Of a stretch of 31,165 nucleotides of DNA, positions 1-8,114 are shown one piece after another. Positions within the stretch are counted from its first letter, which is position 1. Each line of letters opens with the position of its first letter. Source of the stretch: a virus; IMG/VR virus record IMGVR_UViG_3300008120_000191, positions 1 to 31,165 of that record; one strand, 5' to 3'. The notes below the pieces were generated by a model. It made no database searches. It was not told where the DNA came from and saw only the letters and a list, made by a program, of their open reading frames with translations. The position numbers were made by a program, and so were the translations under genes.

Positions 1-1
1 A

Positions 2-124
2 CAGTCAAATTATGAATTACCTCTAAATTTTGGACTAGCACCTAGTGATAGAATTTATGTCACACTTGGTACCGCACCAAATTCTGCGGGATGGCAAGCA
101 ACGGTTATTGGGGGTAAATATTAA
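2..124 (+). CDS. C-terminal end of a truncated protein, probably virion
   Basis: An open frame enters from the left edge and stops with TAA at 122-124, leaving 40 residues. The visible end contains the stretch RIYVTLGTAPNSAGW and finishes VIGGKY. It is rich in Gly, Thr and small residues, like the ends of the phage fibre proteins downstream. The start lies outside the window, so family and length cannot be judged. Being first in a row of fibre or adhesin genes suggests a virion role, but that is inference. Confidence 0.5.
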   Translation, partial: QSNYELPLNFGLAPSDRIYVTLGTAPNSAGWQATVIGGKY

Positions 125-136
125 AAATACAATATT

Positions 137-331
137 ATGAAATATAGTTTATGTCAATTTGAATATGGTTATGAAGGACAATTTTATCAAATCTGTGATT
201 TAAATAGTGAAATTGGATTTGTTAGGTTTTCTGATTTGGATGGGAATACTTTAGAATTAGTACCACCATACGGTTATTACATAGTTGATGGTGATTCACC
301 AACACCGACTTGGGATTTAAATAATGATTGA
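137..331 (+). CDS. Small hypothetical protein, 64 residues
   Basis: I do not recognise this family. The protein is acidic and aromatic, with many Tyr, Asp and Glu, and ends in a short SPTPTWDLNND tail. It has no signal peptide or membrane segment. Its stop overlaps the next start by 8 bases (324-331), so it is probably co-transcribed and perhaps translationally coupled with the glycine-rich adhesin gene. There is no clear Shine-Dalgarno sequence before ATG 137; the leader is A/T-rich like most leaders here. A small virion or fibre-associated protein is the likeliest role, from position only. Confidence 0.55.
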   Translation: MKYSLCQFEYGYEGQFYQICDLNSEIGFVRFSDLDGNTLELVPPYGYYIVDGDSPTPTWDLNND

Positions 332-1244
332 TTATTCTAATATATCACAAATAACAAACCATCAAACTTTTTTCGGTTTAGGTTCAACTGTTTGGCAGAC
401 TTGGCAAAAACCAAAAAATACAAATTTTGTCTTTATAACCGCAATAGGTGGAGGTGGTGGTGGAGGAGGTTCTACAAATAGTACCTCCCTATCAATTGCT
501 GGAGGTGGTGGAGGAGGATGTTCATCAATATCAAAAATATTTGTTCCCTCTTTCTTGTTACCCGATACATTATATATAAATGTTGGTATGGGTGGAGCTG
601 GAGGTGTAAATGCTGCCGGTTCTTCAGGTGGAATTTCGACCATTTCAATACAACCAAACACAACTTCTTCAAATGTTATTATTGAATCAGGAATTGTTGG
701 TGCGGGGGGAGGTTCAAGAGGAACATCAACCGTAGGCAGCGGTACTGCCGGAACTGGAGGTACCGCGTTTGTAACATCAGAAGGATTCTTATCATCATTA
801 GGTACTTGGTCAAGTTTTAATGGTATTTCAGGGGCAAATGGTGGTGCCCCAGGATTTAACGCCGGAGGGACTGTTACTGCTTTAAACACTTTCATATTGA
901 CAGGTGGTGGTGGTGGTGGCGGAAGAAGTACATCAAATGGGGGTGCCGGTGGTAGTATATTAGCAAATGGGGTTTTAGGTAGGTCGGCAGGAGGAACACC
1001 TACTAATGACGGAACAAATGGATTGATTACTATAAGACCAACACTTTTAACGTATTCATCAACAAAGTTTCCTTTTGCTGCAACAGGTGGTGCTGGAGGT
1101 GGTGGTGCAGGTCCCGCCGCTACGGGTGGTTCTGGTGGTAATGGTGAAATTGGGTGTGGTGGGGGAGGTGCCGGTGGTGGTGAAGAGGGTGCTGGTAATG
1201 GTGGTAGAGGAGGTAATGGAATTGTATTTATAACAACTTTTTAA
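324..1244 (+). CDS. Glycine-rich tail-tip adhesin-like protein, copy 1
   Basis: This 306-residue protein begins with a short beta-rich head containing STVWQTWQKP (residues 21-30), then runs into polyglycine (residues 42-49). Gly-rich tracts recur through the chain and near the C-terminus, separated by beta-type segments rich in Ser, Thr, Val and Ile. This layout resembles Gly-rich adhesins at phage tail-fibre tips, where polyglycine helices form a sandwich and the loops between them contact the receptor (known for gp38-type adhesins of T4-like phages). Receptor binding is therefore inferred. It is a tandem paralogue of the gene at 1256 with an identically spaced head. It has no cysteine-rich region or membrane segment. 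The long minus-strand frame opposite it is a polyproline shadow of the Gly codons. Confidence 0.7.
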   Translation: MIDYSNISQITNHQTFFGLGSTVWQTWQKPKNTNFVFITAIGGGGGGGGSTNSTSLSIAGGGGGGCSSISKIFVPSFLLPDTLYINVGMGGAGGVNAAGSSGGISTISIQPNTTSSNVIIESGIVGAGGGSRGTSTVGSGTAGTGGTAFVTSEGFLSSLGTWSSFNGISGANGGAPGFNAGGTVTALNTFILTGGGGGGGRSTSNGGAGGSILANGVLGRSAGGTPTNDGTNGLITIRPTLLTYSSTKFPFAATGGAGGGGAGPAATGGSGGNGEIGCGGGGAGGGEEGAGNGGRGGNGIVFITTF

Positions 1245-1255
1245 TTTTTTAATAT

Positions 1256-2212
1256 ATGATAGATTTTTTTAACTTACCAAATATAACAAATACACAAGTA
1301 TTTTATGCTCAAGGAACGACTGTTTGGCAAATATGGCAAAAACCAAGAAATTGTAAATTTGTTCACTTGTTTGTATTAGGTGGTGGAGGTGGTGGTGGTG
1401 GAGGTAGAGGTGGTGGTAGTGCTCCTGCAACAGGTGGCGGAGGAGGGGCGTCTTCTTCTGTAACGACAGGATTTTTTACCGCAAACCTTATACCGGATAA
1501 CCTTTATATTTTGGTAGGACCTGGTGGGACTTCAGGACCTGGTGGAGGTTCAGGAACAAACGGAACTGTGGGTGGTAATGGTTCATTATCATATGTTTCT
1601 GTAACAAATAGTGCGTCCGCAGCAAATGTTATTTTGGCCAGTGGAAACGCCGCGGCAACAGGAGGTTCAGGTGGGATTGCCGGACCTAACACGGTTGCTG
1701 GAGGAACTGCCGGGACATCGTTTACATCGACAAACGGATTATTGTCTAATTTGGGAATTGTAAATTCAATTGGTGGCCAAATTGGTCTTTCAGGTCAAAA
1801 TCTTTCCGCTGGAGTTGACGTTACTATCACGGGTATAACATCTGGAGGTGCGGGAGGTGGTGGAGCTCAAAGTAGTGCTACGGTATACTCTGGAGGGTCA
1901 ATAAACTCGTCAGGATTTATACCAAGAGTAAATGGTGGTGTTTTAGGTCTCGGTTCCAATGGTGGAACGGCCAATTCTGGATTTATTAGTTTAAACCCTT
2001 CTTCTTTATCAACATCAAAACAACCATTCTTAACCACAGGTGGTGCTGGAGGAGGGGGTTCAACAAATAATGGAGTTGGTACATTTACCGGTGGAACTGG
2101 AGGTAATGGTGGTTATGGCTCTGGCGGTGGAGGAGGTGGAGGAGCATATAGTAATACTGGAGGCGCCGGAGGTAGAGGTGGTAATGGTATTGTAATAATA
2201 ACTTCTTGGTAA
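1256..2212 (+). CDS. Glycine-rich tail-tip adhesin-like protein, copy 2
   Basis: This 318-residue paralogue lies 11 bases after copy 1. The two heads align without gaps over about 50 residues: MIDFFNLPNI against MIDYSNISQI, and TTVWQIWQKP against STVWQTWQKP. Both then enter a Gly8-9 tract at the same position. The bodies have diverged in the segments between the Gly tracts, which are the expected receptor-contacting loops in such adhesins. The C-termini converge again (GGRGGNGIVIITSW against GGRGGNGIVFITTF). Conserved ends with variable middles fit duplication followed by diversification of host recognition. Function is inferred from family resemblance to Gly-rich phage adhesins. Confidence 0.7.
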   Translation: MIDFFNLPNITNTQVFYAQGTTVWQIWQKPRNCKFVHLFVLGGGGGGGGGRGGGSAPATGGGGGASSSVTTGFFTANLIPDNLYILVGPGGTSGPGGGSGTNGTVGGNGSLSYVSVTNSASAANVILASGNAAATGGSGGIAGPNTVAGGTAGTSFTSTNGLLSNLGIVNSIGGQIGLSGQNLSAGVDVTITGITSGGAGGGGAQSSATVYSGGSINSSGFIPRVNGGVLGLGSNGGTANSGFISLNPSSLSTSKQPFLTTGGAGGGGSTNNGVGTFTGGTGGNGGYGSGGGGGGGAYSNTGGAGGRGGNGIVIITSW

Positions 2213-2214
2213 GA

Positions 2215-2222
2215 TATTTATA
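2215..2222 (+). promoter_or_regulatory. TATTTATA element upstream of the Pro/Thr-linker gene
   Basis: The sequence GATATTTATA sits just after the stop of the preceding gene and 5 bases before ATG 2228. It is one of many copies of the same element at putative transcription-unit starts in this window. If it acts as a -10 box here, the transcript would be nearly leaderless, which is a weakness of the call. Confidence 0.35.
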
Positions 2223-2227
2223 ATTAA

Positions 2228-2740
2228 ATGCAAACAATAGAAATAACAGGAGCAACAGGGACAGGACCTTACGATGTTTATCTTTGTGATATAACATTAA
2301 CATATTGTTTTTTAATTTCGGGTTCAACAACAATCCCACCAACCGTATCATTCGAATTACCATCGTCATTACCAAACCCTTTTCCTCCACCAGCGAATAT
2401 ATCTTTTACAGGTGCGGATTCAGTCATTGTTAAATTAGTCGATACATCAAGTGGATGTGAAAAATTCATATATTATGGTTGCCCTGTTAGTCCAACACCA
2501 ACACCCACAATGACTCCAACCCCAACTCCTACACCTACTTCAACTTGTAGATGTATTACGGTATCTGCAAGTACAATCACAAATGGTGTGTTTTATTATA
2601 CAGATTGTTTTGGGGTTACATTAGCGCCAATAACCGTAACTCAAAATACGATATCTTATTATTGTGGAACAAATCCAATCATTGTATCAGATTGTTCAGT
2701 TACTTTAGGGTCTCCTTGCGTATCAGGTTCTTGTCCTTAA
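2228..2740 (+). CDS. Two-part virion-like protein with Pro/Thr linker and Cys-rich C-terminus
   Basis: This 170-residue protein has an N-terminal beta-type part (residues 1-87) with motifs such as GTGPYDVYLCD and paired cysteines. A linker of alternating Pro and Thr follows (residues about 88-107), then a Cys-rich C-terminal part (residues about 108-170) ending SCP. It has no signal peptide or membrane segment. Pro/Thr linkers usually separate folded domains and hold them extended. Placed between adhesin genes and a glycosyltransferase cassette, it is probably a fibre or decoration protein, and its Thr-rich linker is a plausible O-glycosylation target. Both roles are inference. Confidence 0.55.
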   Translation: MQTIEITGATGTGPYDVYLCDITLTYCFLISGSTTIPPTVSFELPSSLPNPFPPPANISFTGADSVIVKLVDTSSGCEKFIYYGCPVSPTPTPTMTPTPTPTPTSTCRCITVSASTITNGVFYYTDCFGVTLAPITVTQNTISYYCGTNPIIVSDCSVTLGSPCVSGSCP

Positions 2741-2758
2741 TTTTTATTAATCTATTCA

Positions 2759-2766
2759 TATTTATT
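2759..2766 (+). promoter_or_regulatory. TATTTATT element upstream of the glycosyltransferase cassette
   Basis: A copy of the recurring TATTTAT element (with CA before it) lies 28 bases before ATG 2795, in the only sizeable gap before the four glycosyltransferase genes. It could drive the whole cassette, because the downstream junctions are overlapping or nearly so. No terminator hairpin is visible between 2740 and 2795. Confidence 0.35.
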
Positions 2767-2794
2767 TGATTTTTTTTATTTTTAAAATAAAAAA

Positions 2795-4042
2795 ATGTCA
2801 AAGATTTTTATTCAAATTGCATCTTATAGAGACCCACAATTAATTCCAACAATTAAAAGTATGTTGGAAAACGCAAAGAATCCACAAAATTTAGTTTTAG
2901 GTATTTGTAGACAATATCACCCTGATGATAAATTTGATGATTTATCAGAGTATAAAAATGATAAAAGATTCAGAGTTTTAAATGTTTTATACACAGAATC
3001 AAAAGGTGTTTGTTGGGCAAGAAATCAAGTCCAACAATTATATAAAAACGAAAAATATACATTACAAATTGACTCACACATGAGGTTCGCTCCAAATTGG
3101 GATGTTGAAATGATTAATATGGTTAGAGACCTTCAAAAGAAAGGTTATAAAAAACCATTATTAACAGGATATGTATCATCGTTTGACCCTGACAATGACC
3201 CAAATGGAAGAGTTAATGAACCTTGGAGAATGGTATTTGATAGATTTATCCCTGAAGGAGCGGTTTTCTTTTTACCTGAAACAATTCCAGATTGGAAAAA
3301 TTTAACCGAACCAGTTACGACAAGATTTTATTCCGCTCACTATTGTTTTACTTTGGGACAATTTTCAAAAGAAGTTATTCATAATCCAAATTACTATTTT
3401 CACGGAGAAGAAATCTCAATTGCTGTGAGAGCTTATACTCATGGATATGATTTATTTCATCCTCATAAAGTTTTAATTTGGCACGAGTACACAAGAAAGA
3501 ATCGTACAAAACAGTGGGATGATGACAAGGAGTGGTTTAAAAAGAACGACCAATCACACAAATTAAATAGACAACTATTCGGTATGGATGGTGAGGAAAT
3601 GATTGATTTTGGTGAGTATGGTTTTGGTAAGGAAAGAACTTTAGAAGATTATGAAAAGTATGCAGGAATTAAATTTTCATTAAGAGGAGTTCAACAATAT
3701 ACTTTAGATAAAAATTACCCTCCTAATCCATATAATTACGAATCTCAAGAAGAATGGTTAAAAAGTTTCTCATCAATCTTTAAACATTGTATTGATGTTC
3801 ACTTTAATCAAGTTCCTGAAAAAGATTATGATTTTTGGGTGGTAGCGTTTCATAATGAAAAAGATGAGACAATATATCGAAAAGATGCCGATATAAATGA
3901 AATAAACAGAATGATGACCGACCCTGACGGATATTGTAAAATATGGAGAGAATTTCAAACAACAATTAAACCAAAGTATTGGGTTGTTTGGCCATATAGT
4001 AAATCTAAGGGGTGGTGCGATAGATTAACAGGAAATTTATGA
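2795..4042 (+). CDS. GT60-like polypeptide GlcNAc-transferase
   Basis: This 415-residue protein resembles the GlcNAc family (GT60), whose characterised eukaryotic members move GlcNAc from UDP-GlcNAc onto hydroxyproline of Skp1 or threonine of mucin-type proteins. The N-terminus opens with FIQIASYRDPQL (about residues 5-16). A metal/nucleotide-binding DxH motif follows (LQIDSHMRF, D93 and H95), then the conserved GEE block with THGYDLFHP (G204-E206 onward) and IWHEYTRKN. About 120 C-terminal residues after the catalytic domain are of unknown role. It has no membrane anchor, so it should act in the host cytoplasm. It is the first gene of the cassette; its stop overlaps the next start (ATGA). 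Substrate is inferred; phage virion Thr/Pro tracts are candidates. Confidence 0.75.
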   Translation: MSKIFIQIASYRDPQLIPTIKSMLENAKNPQNLVLGICRQYHPDDKFDDLSEYKNDKRFRVLNVLYTESKGVCWARNQVQQLYKNEKYTLQIDSHMRFAPNWDVEMINMVRDLQKKGYKKPLLTGYVSSFDPDNDPNGRVNEPWRMVFDRFIPEGAVFFLPETIPDWKNLTEPVTTRFYSAHYCFTLGQFSKEVIHNPNYYFHGEEISIAVRAYTHGYDLFHPHKVLIWHEYTRKNRTKQWDDDKEWFKKNDQSHKLNRQLFGMDGEEMIDFGEYGFGKERTLEDYEKYAGIKFSLRGVQQYTLDKNYPPNPYNYESQEEWLKSFSSIFKHCIDVHFNQVPEKDYDFWVVAFHNEKDETIYRKDADINEINRMMTDPDGYCKIWREFQTTIKPKYWVVWPYSKSKGWCDRLTGNL

Positions 4043-4758
4043 AAAAAATATTATTAACAATGTTGTTTTGGACTGATGGTCAAAGTCAGTCTACCAGAGA
4101 AAGAAATGTTAAATTTACGTTTCCAAAAATTATAGATTTAACCGAATTTTTAAATAAAAATAATATTGAATGCGAATTCAAACTATATGATTTTTCACCT
4201 ATTAAAGTAATTTACGATTCAATTCATATACCTTACGAGTTAGGGGATTATAAACGGTCTGAAAAAATAAATCTAATATTAAAACAAAATGAAAATTTTG
4301 ATTTTGTATTTATGTTTGATTGCGATACTTTTTTTAATGAATCTAATTTTTTACAAATATTAAACATTATTAATAATTTAGAAAAGGGGGATATTGTGAC
4401 TTTTGATGCTGCAAAACTAAAAGAAGAGGATTTAGACTTAATATTTAAAACCGGCAACGTTGATGAAAAAACCACAGATTGGTGGTATGCGTATTCAGGT
4501 GAAAAAAAATACGGACCTTTAAACGGAAGAGCGGGTGGATTAGGTGGCGTTTTTATTTGTGATATAGATTTAATATTAGGTAATGGCGGGTTTGATGAAA
4601 AATATGTTGGTTGGGGTGGAGAAGATGGAGATATGTTGGATAGAATAATTAATTCAAAAAAACTTAATAGATTAACTCCGACTAGAGATTTTGCGCCTTA
4701 TCATCTCCCACATTTTGTGGATTTAAATAACAAAAAATATAATAAAAGATTCAAATAA
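4039..4758 (+). CDS. Glycosyltransferase, GT7 C-terminal-domain-like (galactosyltransferase type)
   Basis: This 239-residue enzyme has a GT-A type core. FMFDCDTFF contains the DxD motif (D94, D96) that binds the metal and sugar nucleotide. Residues about 165-198 contain GGLGGVFICD followed by VGWGGEDGDM, matching the galactosyltransferase C-terminal (GT7-C) signature, in which the Gly-Gly-Glu-Asp loop binds the acceptor and helps catalysis. It has no signal peptide or membrane span, so it is probably cytosolic. The start overlaps the previous stop by 4 bases, implying translational coupling, and AGGA lies just upstream. The donor sugar cannot be read from sequence. It may extend a sugar placed by the GT60-like enzyme. 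Confidence 0.7.
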   Translation: MKKILLTMLFWTDGQSQSTRERNVKFTFPKIIDLTEFLNKNNIECEFKLYDFSPIKVIYDSIHIPYELGDYKRSEKINLILKQNENFDFVFMFDCDTFFNESNFLQILNIINNLEKGDIVTFDAAKLKEEDLDLIFKTGNVDEKTTDWWYAYSGEKKYGPLNGRAGGLGGVFICDIDLILGNGGFDEKYVGWGGEDGDMLDRIINSKKLNRLTPTRDFAPYHLPHFVDLNNKKYNKRFK

Positions 4759-4774
4759 TAAAAAAATTAAATTT

Positions 4775-5623
4775 ATGAAAACACTTTTTATAACCTCTAT
4801 TTATTCAAATCTTTGGGGCACTGAGTTTGGCGGAAGACCTAGTAGAGAGTATCATTATAGGATAAGTCTTCAAAACATTTTGAATATGAATCCCACAAAA
4901 TGTGTTTGTTTCACTTCATCAGATGAAATAGAAAATCTAAAAAATGTATTCTATAATAATTTTAAAATGCCTCAAGAACAATTATCATTTGTAATTTTTG
5001 ATTTACACAATACCAAATATTTTGATGAGATTAGAAAATTAAAAAATTTGGAGGAGATGAAAAGAACCGATAGATGTTATGAAATTCAGTATAATAAATT
5101 TATGTGGAAATATAACATAAATGAAATTTATAATTATGATAGGGTTTATTGGATTGACTCTGGATTATCTCATGGAGGTATTTTTCCTGAAAAATACCAA
5201 AAAGATAATAGTCGAGAAGGTCATTATAAAATAAGTTTATTTAGTCAAAAATATTTAAACCATTTAAATCAATTAACTTCAGATAAGATTCTTTTATTAT
5301 CTAAAAATAATGAAGGACAATTTTTTTGGTCGCAACAAATACCCCAACATTATTATAAAGAATTTGATAGGTCTAAACATATTATCGGAGGTCTTTTTGG
5401 GGGAACACCAAAAAAATTTTTAGAATTTTGTGATAAGTTTGAAACTTTATTAATACAATTATTAAGAAATGAAAATCAATTATATATGGAAGAACTAATA
5501 ATGTCTTGTCTATATTTTAATGAAAAAAATAATTTTACTTTATTGGAATTCGATGATTGGTATAAAAGAGAGCACCATAATGACCCTAATATAAAATATT
5601 TTTATAATATGTTTGAATTATGA
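4775..5623 (+). CDS. YibB/HtrL-like glycosyltransferase-type protein
   Basis: This 282-residue protein resembles the HtrL/YibB family, found in surface-polysaccharide loci and in phages and giant viruses. Its key block is RVYWIDSGLSHGG (D128 in the WIDSG motif), preceded by the YNKFMWKYN segment typical of the family. The second half contains IIGGLFGGTPKKF, also typical. No biochemical reaction is firmly established for the family, so glycosyltransferase is a fold-level inference. It sits 16 bases after the GT7-like gene, and its stop overlaps the next gene (ATGA). No membrane segment is seen. Confidence 0.65.
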   Translation: MKTLFITSIYSNLWGTEFGGRPSREYHYRISLQNILNMNPTKCVCFTSSDEIENLKNVFYNNFKMPQEQLSFVIFDLHNTKYFDEIRKLKNLEEMKRTDRCYEIQYNKFMWKYNINEIYNYDRVYWIDSGLSHGGIFPEKYQKDNSREGHYKISLFSQKYLNHLNQLTSDKILLLSKNNEGQFFWSQQIPQHYYKEFDRSKHIIGGLFGGTPKKFLEFCDKFETLLIQLLRNENQLYMEELIMSCLYFNEKNNFTLLEFDDWYKREHHNDPNIKYFYNMFEL

Positions 5624-7290
5624 TTACATTAGTTACGGGTCTTTGGGATATAAAAAGAGATAGTCTTTCTGAAGGGTGGTCTCGTTCATTCGAGCATTAC
5701 AAACAAAAATTTTCAGAACTACTTAAAGTAGAAAATAATATGATTATATTCGGTGACCCCGAGTTAGAGTCATTTGTTTGGGAACATAGAGGTAAAGAAA
5801 ATACACAGTTTATTGTAAGATATCAATCTTGGTTTAAGACCAACGAATATTATGAATTAATTCAAAAGATTAGAAACAATCCAGAATGGTTTAATCAAGT
5901 AGGTTGGTTAACAAATTCCACTCAAGCAAAACTTGAGATGTATAACCCACTTGTAATGTCAAAGATGTTTTTATTACATGATGCGAAAATACTTGATAGG
6001 TTTAATTCCGAATATCTATTTTGGATTGATGCTGGTCTTACAAACACTGTTCACCCTGGTTATTTTACTCACGACAAAGTTTTAGAGAAGTTGCCAAAAT
6101 ACGTTAATAACTTTAACTTTGTTTGTTTTCCTTATGAAGCAAATACCGAAATTCATGGGTTCAAATTTGATAAGATGAATGACTATTCAGGTAAGAAAGT
6201 TGATAAGGTTGCTAGAGGAGGATTTTTTGGTGGTAGAAAAGAATCAATAACCGAAATTAATAATCTATATTACAATTTATTAGTTGAGACATTAAACAAT
6301 GGTTTAATGGGTACTGAAGAAAGTTTATTTACAATTCTATTATACAAATACCCAAACACATTTAGTTATTCTGAAATAGAAGGTAATGGTCTTATGGGTA
6401 AATTTTTTGAGGATTTAAAAAACGATTCTGTGGTCGTCAAATCGGAAAAACCAATTAGACAAGAGATTAAAAATATTGATACGAGTAAGGTTGGTTTATA
6501 TGTTATTACATTTAATTCACCAAATCAGTTTGAGACATTAATTAAATCAATGTTAGAATATGACTCTGATTTTATAACAAAAACAAAAAAGTTTTTACTT
6601 GACAACTCAACAGATTTATCAACAACTCCAAGATATAAACAATTATGTGAGCAATATGGTTTTGAACACATAAAGAAAGATAATTTGGGAATTTGTGGTG
6701 GAAGGCAATTTGTGTCTGACCATTTTAATGAATCTGATTTAGATATAATGGCGTGGAGCGAAGATGATATGTTTTTTCAAAACAAACCTAATGAAACTTG
6801 TAGAAATGGGTTTAATAGATACACATCAAATTTATATCAAAAATGTTTAGATATTTTAAAGAAAGAAAATTTTGATTTTTTAAAAATAAACTTCACGGAA
6901 TTCTACGGAGATAATTCAACTTGTTGGCCGTGGTATAATGTTCCGCAAGATTTTAGACAAAAACATTGGCCAAATAAACCAAATCTTCCTGTGCAAGGTT
7001 TAGACCCCGATTCTCCTTTGTCGAAATATAAACATATTAAATCTTATAAAGGTTTACCTTATGTTAGTGGTGACATTTATTATTGTAATTGGACTCATTT
7101 TATAACAAAAGAAGGTAATAGAAAAATGTTTCAAGAAACAAAATGGGATAGACCATTTGAACAAACTTGGATGAGTCATATATATCAAGAAACAATTAAA
7201 AGTAAAATTAACCCTGGTTTATTACTATTAACACCAATTGAGCATAACCGTTTTGAACACTATGACGGTAAATTAAGAAAAGAAAGTTAA
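5620..7290 (+). CDS. Two-domain YibB/HtrL-like and GT2-like protein
   Basis: This 556-residue protein joins two enzyme-type domains. Residues 1 to about 280 are a second YibB/HtrL-like domain: FWIDAGLTNTVHPGYF has the same motif as the gene before (D137), and GGFFGGRKESI matches the later Gly block. From about residue 290 a new domain starts with VGLYVITFNSPNQFETL, a typical beginning of a GT2-type (GT-A) domain. It has an acidic cluster SEDDMFF (E381-D383) in the place of the DxD-type motif. The first domain is a paralogue of the preceding gene, so the fusion probably followed a duplication. The start overlaps the previous stop. Acceptor and donors are unknown. Confidence 0.65.
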   Translation: MITLVTGLWDIKRDSLSEGWSRSFEHYKQKFSELLKVENNMIIFGDPELESFVWEHRGKENTQFIVRYQSWFKTNEYYELIQKIRNNPEWFNQVGWLTNSTQAKLEMYNPLVMSKMFLLHDAKILDRFNSEYLFWIDAGLTNTVHPGYFTHDKVLEKLPKYVNNFNFVCFPYEANTEIHGFKFDKMNDYSGKKVDKVARGGFFGGRKESITEINNLYYNLLVETLNNGLMGTEESLFTILLYKYPNTFSYSEIEGNGLMGKFFEDLKNDSVVVKSEKPIRQEIKNIDTSKVGLYVITFNSPNQFETLIKSMLEYDSDFITKTKKFLLDNSTDLSTTPRYKQLCEQYGFEHIKKDNLGICGGRQFVSDHFNESDLDIMAWSEDDMFFQNKPNETCRNGFNRYTSNLYQKCLDILKKENFDFLKINFTEFYGDNSTCWPWYNVPQDFRQKHWPNKPNLPVQGLDPDSPLSKYKHIKSYKGLPYVSGDIYYCNWTHFITKEGNRKMFQETKWDRPFEQTWMSHIYQETIKSKINPGLLLLTPIEHNRFEHYDGKLRKES

Positions 7291-7314
7291 TCTATTTATT
7301 TTACATTATTAAAG

Positions 7315-7322
7315 TATTTATA
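7315..7322 (+). promoter_or_regulatory. TATTTATA element upstream of the Thr-rich baseplate-like gene
   Basis: The recurring TATTTATA element ends 14 bases before ATG 7337, in the 46-base gap after the glycosyltransferase cassette. A second, weaker copy (TATTTATT) lies at 7293-7300. The spacing would give a short leader. No terminator hairpin is visible in the gap. Confidence 0.4.
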
Positions 7323-7336
7323 TGATAAAAAGATAG

Positions 7337-8080
7337 ATGGATTTTTTTATCAAAAAAAATAGTACTCTCCCACTTTTAAAATTACAGGTCGTAAAGAATG
7401 GTCGTAACGATTATGATAATTTTATGAAAACCATAGAATTATCAGCAATCTTCTTTTCAATGGTCGATATTGAAACGGGAGTTGCTAAGATAAGTTCAAG
7501 ACCCGCAGGATTTGTAGAAAAAACTTTTATTGACCCAAACGCAGAACCTGAATATTATATTTACTATCAATTTACAAATAGAGATACAAATAAAGTAGGT
7601 AGATATGAAGGTCAGTTTATGTTAAGAAATGATGACGGAGTTTTAATATTACCTATTAGAGAAAAACTTTTTATTAATATTCAAGAGTCATTTATCGCGG
7701 ATGATTTACCATATGAGAATTGTTATACATCAGAATTTCCTTGTTGCGTTAACGGACCTTATACAACAACTACAACAACGACTCCGTGTCCAAGTTGTCC
7801 AACTTGTCCTGAACCAACTCAAACTCCTATAACAACTACTACAACAACAATTATCCCTATAACAACTACTACGACAACAATAAATATAACTGAAACGCCA
7901 ACTCAAACTCCTACAGTAACTCCAACTCCTACAATAACACCAAGTCCGACACCGGCACCTCAAAACGATTTGATGTTTATGTTTATTCCTGAAGGTGATA
8001 TAGAATTTGTATTAATACCTGACGGTGATTTAGGAGTTTTTGATTTACCAATTGATGATTTAGGTTTTGAATTTTTATAA
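7337..8080 (+). CDS. Baseplate-like virion protein with mucin-like Thr/Pro tract
   Basis: This 247-residue protein has three parts. Residues 1 to about 140 form a beta-type domain (LPLLKLQVVKNG, then GRYEGQFMLRND, then LPIREKLFINI). The pattern resembles N-terminal domains of phage baseplate proteins of the BppU kind, a weak match by eye. Residues about 143-209 are a long low-complexity tract with runs of six or seven Thr, a CPSCPTCP element and alternating Pro-Thr. The last 35 residues are acidic and hydrophobic, with repeated Asp-Gly/Asp-Leu units. The Thr tract is the longest in the window and, beside the glycosyltransferases, is the best candidate for O-glycosylation. The role is inferred. 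Confidence 0.6.
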   Translation: MDFFIKKNSTLPLLKLQVVKNGRNDYDNFMKTIELSAIFFSMVDIETGVAKISSRPAGFVEKTFIDPNAEPEYYIYYQFTNRDTNKVGRYEGQFMLRNDDGVLILPIREKLFINIQESFIADDLPYENCYTSEFPCCVNGPYTTTTTTTPCPSCPTCPEPTQTPITTTTTTIIPITTTTTTINITETPTQTPTVTPTPTITPSPTPAPQNDLMFMFIPEGDIEFVLIPDGDLGVFDLPIDDLGFEFL

Positions 8081-8097
8081 AAAAGAAAATAAATGAA

Positions 8098-8105
8098 TAT
8101 TTATA
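8098..8105 (+). promoter_or_regulatory. TATTTATA element upstream of the 692-residue virion gene
   Basis: TATTTATAAATA occurs 9 bases before ATG 8115. Here the element is part of a palindrome that also reads TATAAATA, the classic T4 late promoter box. It lies in the 34-base gap after the preceding stop. Confidence 0.45.
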
Positions 8106-8114
8106 AATAAAAAA

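Noticed and set aside
362-895. A 177-residue minus-strand frame rich in proline opposite the first Gly-rich adhesin.
   Set aside because: It is the antisense of GGT/GGA codons, which read as Pro; there is no promoter, neighbour or domain support, and a similar shadow lies opposite the second copy.
7730-7963. A Cys/Arg/Ser-rich minus-strand frame opposite the Thr tract.
   Set aside because: It mirrors the ACA/ACT repeats of the plus-strand Thr-rich gene and has no independent features.
7763-7965. Short ACAACA-type repeats considered as a CRISPR array or microsatellite locus.
   Set aside because: They are in-frame Thr/Pro codons with no spacers of uniform length, and the same pattern appears in two other virion genes.
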